Source: Tissierellales bacterium | GTDB lineage: Bacteria; Bacillota; Clostridia; Tissierellales; Tissierellaceae | Assembly: GCA_014360205.1 (NCBI GenBank) | Contig: JACIXZ010000005.1 | Coordinates: forward strand, 1-64,000 | Direction of reading: 5' to 3' | DNA: 64,000 nt | In this document: positions 63,434-64,000 of the stretch, in pieces | Layout of the letters: each line of letters opens with the position of its first letter | Position numbering within the stretch: the first letter of the stretch is position 1 | The notes under the pieces: generated by a model | What the model was told of the DNA's origin: nothing | Database searches by the model: none | What the model saw: the letters and a program-made list of their open reading frames with translations, nothing else | Position numbers and translations under genes: made by a program

Positions 63434-64000
63434 AGCTGATATTTTTTAATCTCTCTGCTTGATCTGTGGTAATAAGAGCATCAATCATCTCATCAAGATC
63501 TCCGTCGATAAAGTTGTTCAACTTGTATAGGGTTAAATTAATCCTATGATCAGTAACTCTTCCTTGAGGGAAATTATAAGTTCTTATTCTCTCTGACCTA
63601 TCTCCTGTACCAACTTGCCCTCTCTTCATCTGAGCCAGTTCTTCATTTTGCTCTCTGAGTTTCATCTCATAAAGCCTAGATTTTAATATTTTTAATGCCT
63701 TTTCTTTGTTCTTTAATTGACTCTTTTCATCCTGACAAGATATAACTATGCCTGTTGGTATATGCGTAACCCTTACTGCTGAATCTGTAGTATTTACGGA
63801 TTGACCCCCATTTCCTGATGATCTGAATACATCAATTCTTAAATCAGAAGGATTTATTTCAATGTCTATGTCTTCAGCTTCTGGAAGCACAGCAACAGTA
63901 GCAGTTGATGTATGAATTCTGCCGCTTGATTCAGTTTCAGGAACTCTTTGAACTCTATGCACACCAGATTCATATTTTAATCTTGAATAGGCGCCCTTTC
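63432..64000 (-). CDS. prfA: Peptide chain release factor 1, C-terminal part (runs off the right edge)
   Basis: About 190 residues of RF1 are visible. The frame continues without a break past the edge ([21 protein letters not shown]), so the GTG at 63962 is internal. [23 protein letters not shown] contains the GGQ loop that triggers peptidyl-tRNA hydrolysis, and [29 protein letters not shown]-like [21 protein letters not shown] is the following block. The 3' end is complete. Confidence 0.97.
   Translation of the reverse strand, partial: KGAYSRLKYESGVHRVQRVPETESSGRIHTSTATVAVLPEAEDIDIEINPSDLRIDVFRSSGNGGQSVNTTDSAVRVTHIPTGIVISCQDEKSQLKNKEKALKILKSRLYEMKLREQNEELAQMKRGQVGTGDRSERIRTYNFPQGRVTDHRINLTLYKLNNFIDGDLDEMIDALITTDQAERLKNIS

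Overview
The window is AT-rich, low-GC Firmicutes-type DNA. Most genes carry strong AGGAGG-type ribosome sites. The gene set (TRAP permease, ECF S component, type 2 isopentenyl-diphosphate isomerase, Mbl/MurA/TagO cell-wall genes, anaerobe-style redox proteins) suggests an anaerobic clostridium-like bacterium, possibly Tissierellia. That placement is an inference; no rRNA is present.

Positions 1-1487 hold nested insertion sequences: an IS30-family element (left part off the window) lies inside istA of an IS21-family element, and the IS21 right end sits inside cas1. Positions 1481-10910 are a type I-B (Cst/Tneap-like) CRISPR-Cas operon on the minus strand. Its order is WYL regulator, a SpoT-like HD protein, two tandem cas6 genes, cas8b (cst1), cas7 (cst2), cas5, cas3, cas4 and a truncated cas1. 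The interference and crRNA-processing genes look intact. The adaptation side looks damaged: cas1 is cut, and the full-length cas4 frame has no ATG/GTG/TTG start. No CRISPR array is visible here.

Positions 11061-27327 carry an M29 aminopeptidase, a TRAP permease, an ATP-grasp ligase, an FMN reductase, spermidine synthesis (speD, speE), late cobalamin assembly (cobT, cobU, cobS, a cobC-like phosphatase), a second ATP-grasp ligase, an ECF S component, CorA, a MATE exporter and an AraC regulator. Positions 27420-46213 are mostly single metabolic genes: a TIM-barrel protein, bioY, birA, glutaredoxin, fni, an LCP protein, DJ-1, radical SAM, glycerate kinase, threonine aldolase, DEAD-box helicase, msrB, pepF, a deacetylase, lipoproteins, wrbA, a PerR-like regulator, csaA and folA.

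Positions 46271-52370 form a threonine operon, lysC-asd-hom-thrC-thrB, behind a sigma-A-like promoter and a leader that reads as a threonine (ACC) T-box with a strong terminator. Two tRNA genes (Leu-CAG, Pro-TGG) and a large secreted phosphodiester glycosidase follow. From 56222 to the right end, all on the minus strand, is the block prfA (partial), tsaC/ywlC, ywlE, rpiB, upp, tagO-like, wecB, murA, mbl. This resembles the region near the atp operon in Firmicutes, but no spoIID/spoIIID lies between murA and mbl.

Several regulatory signals lie outside genes: two WalR/PhoP-type direct-repeat boxes with matching spacing to the -10 upstream of exported-protein genes, a palindrome in the perR-like promoter, a palindrome between the -35 and -10 at the AraC/TIM-barrel divergence, and a wobble-paired hairpin covering the bioY ribosome site.
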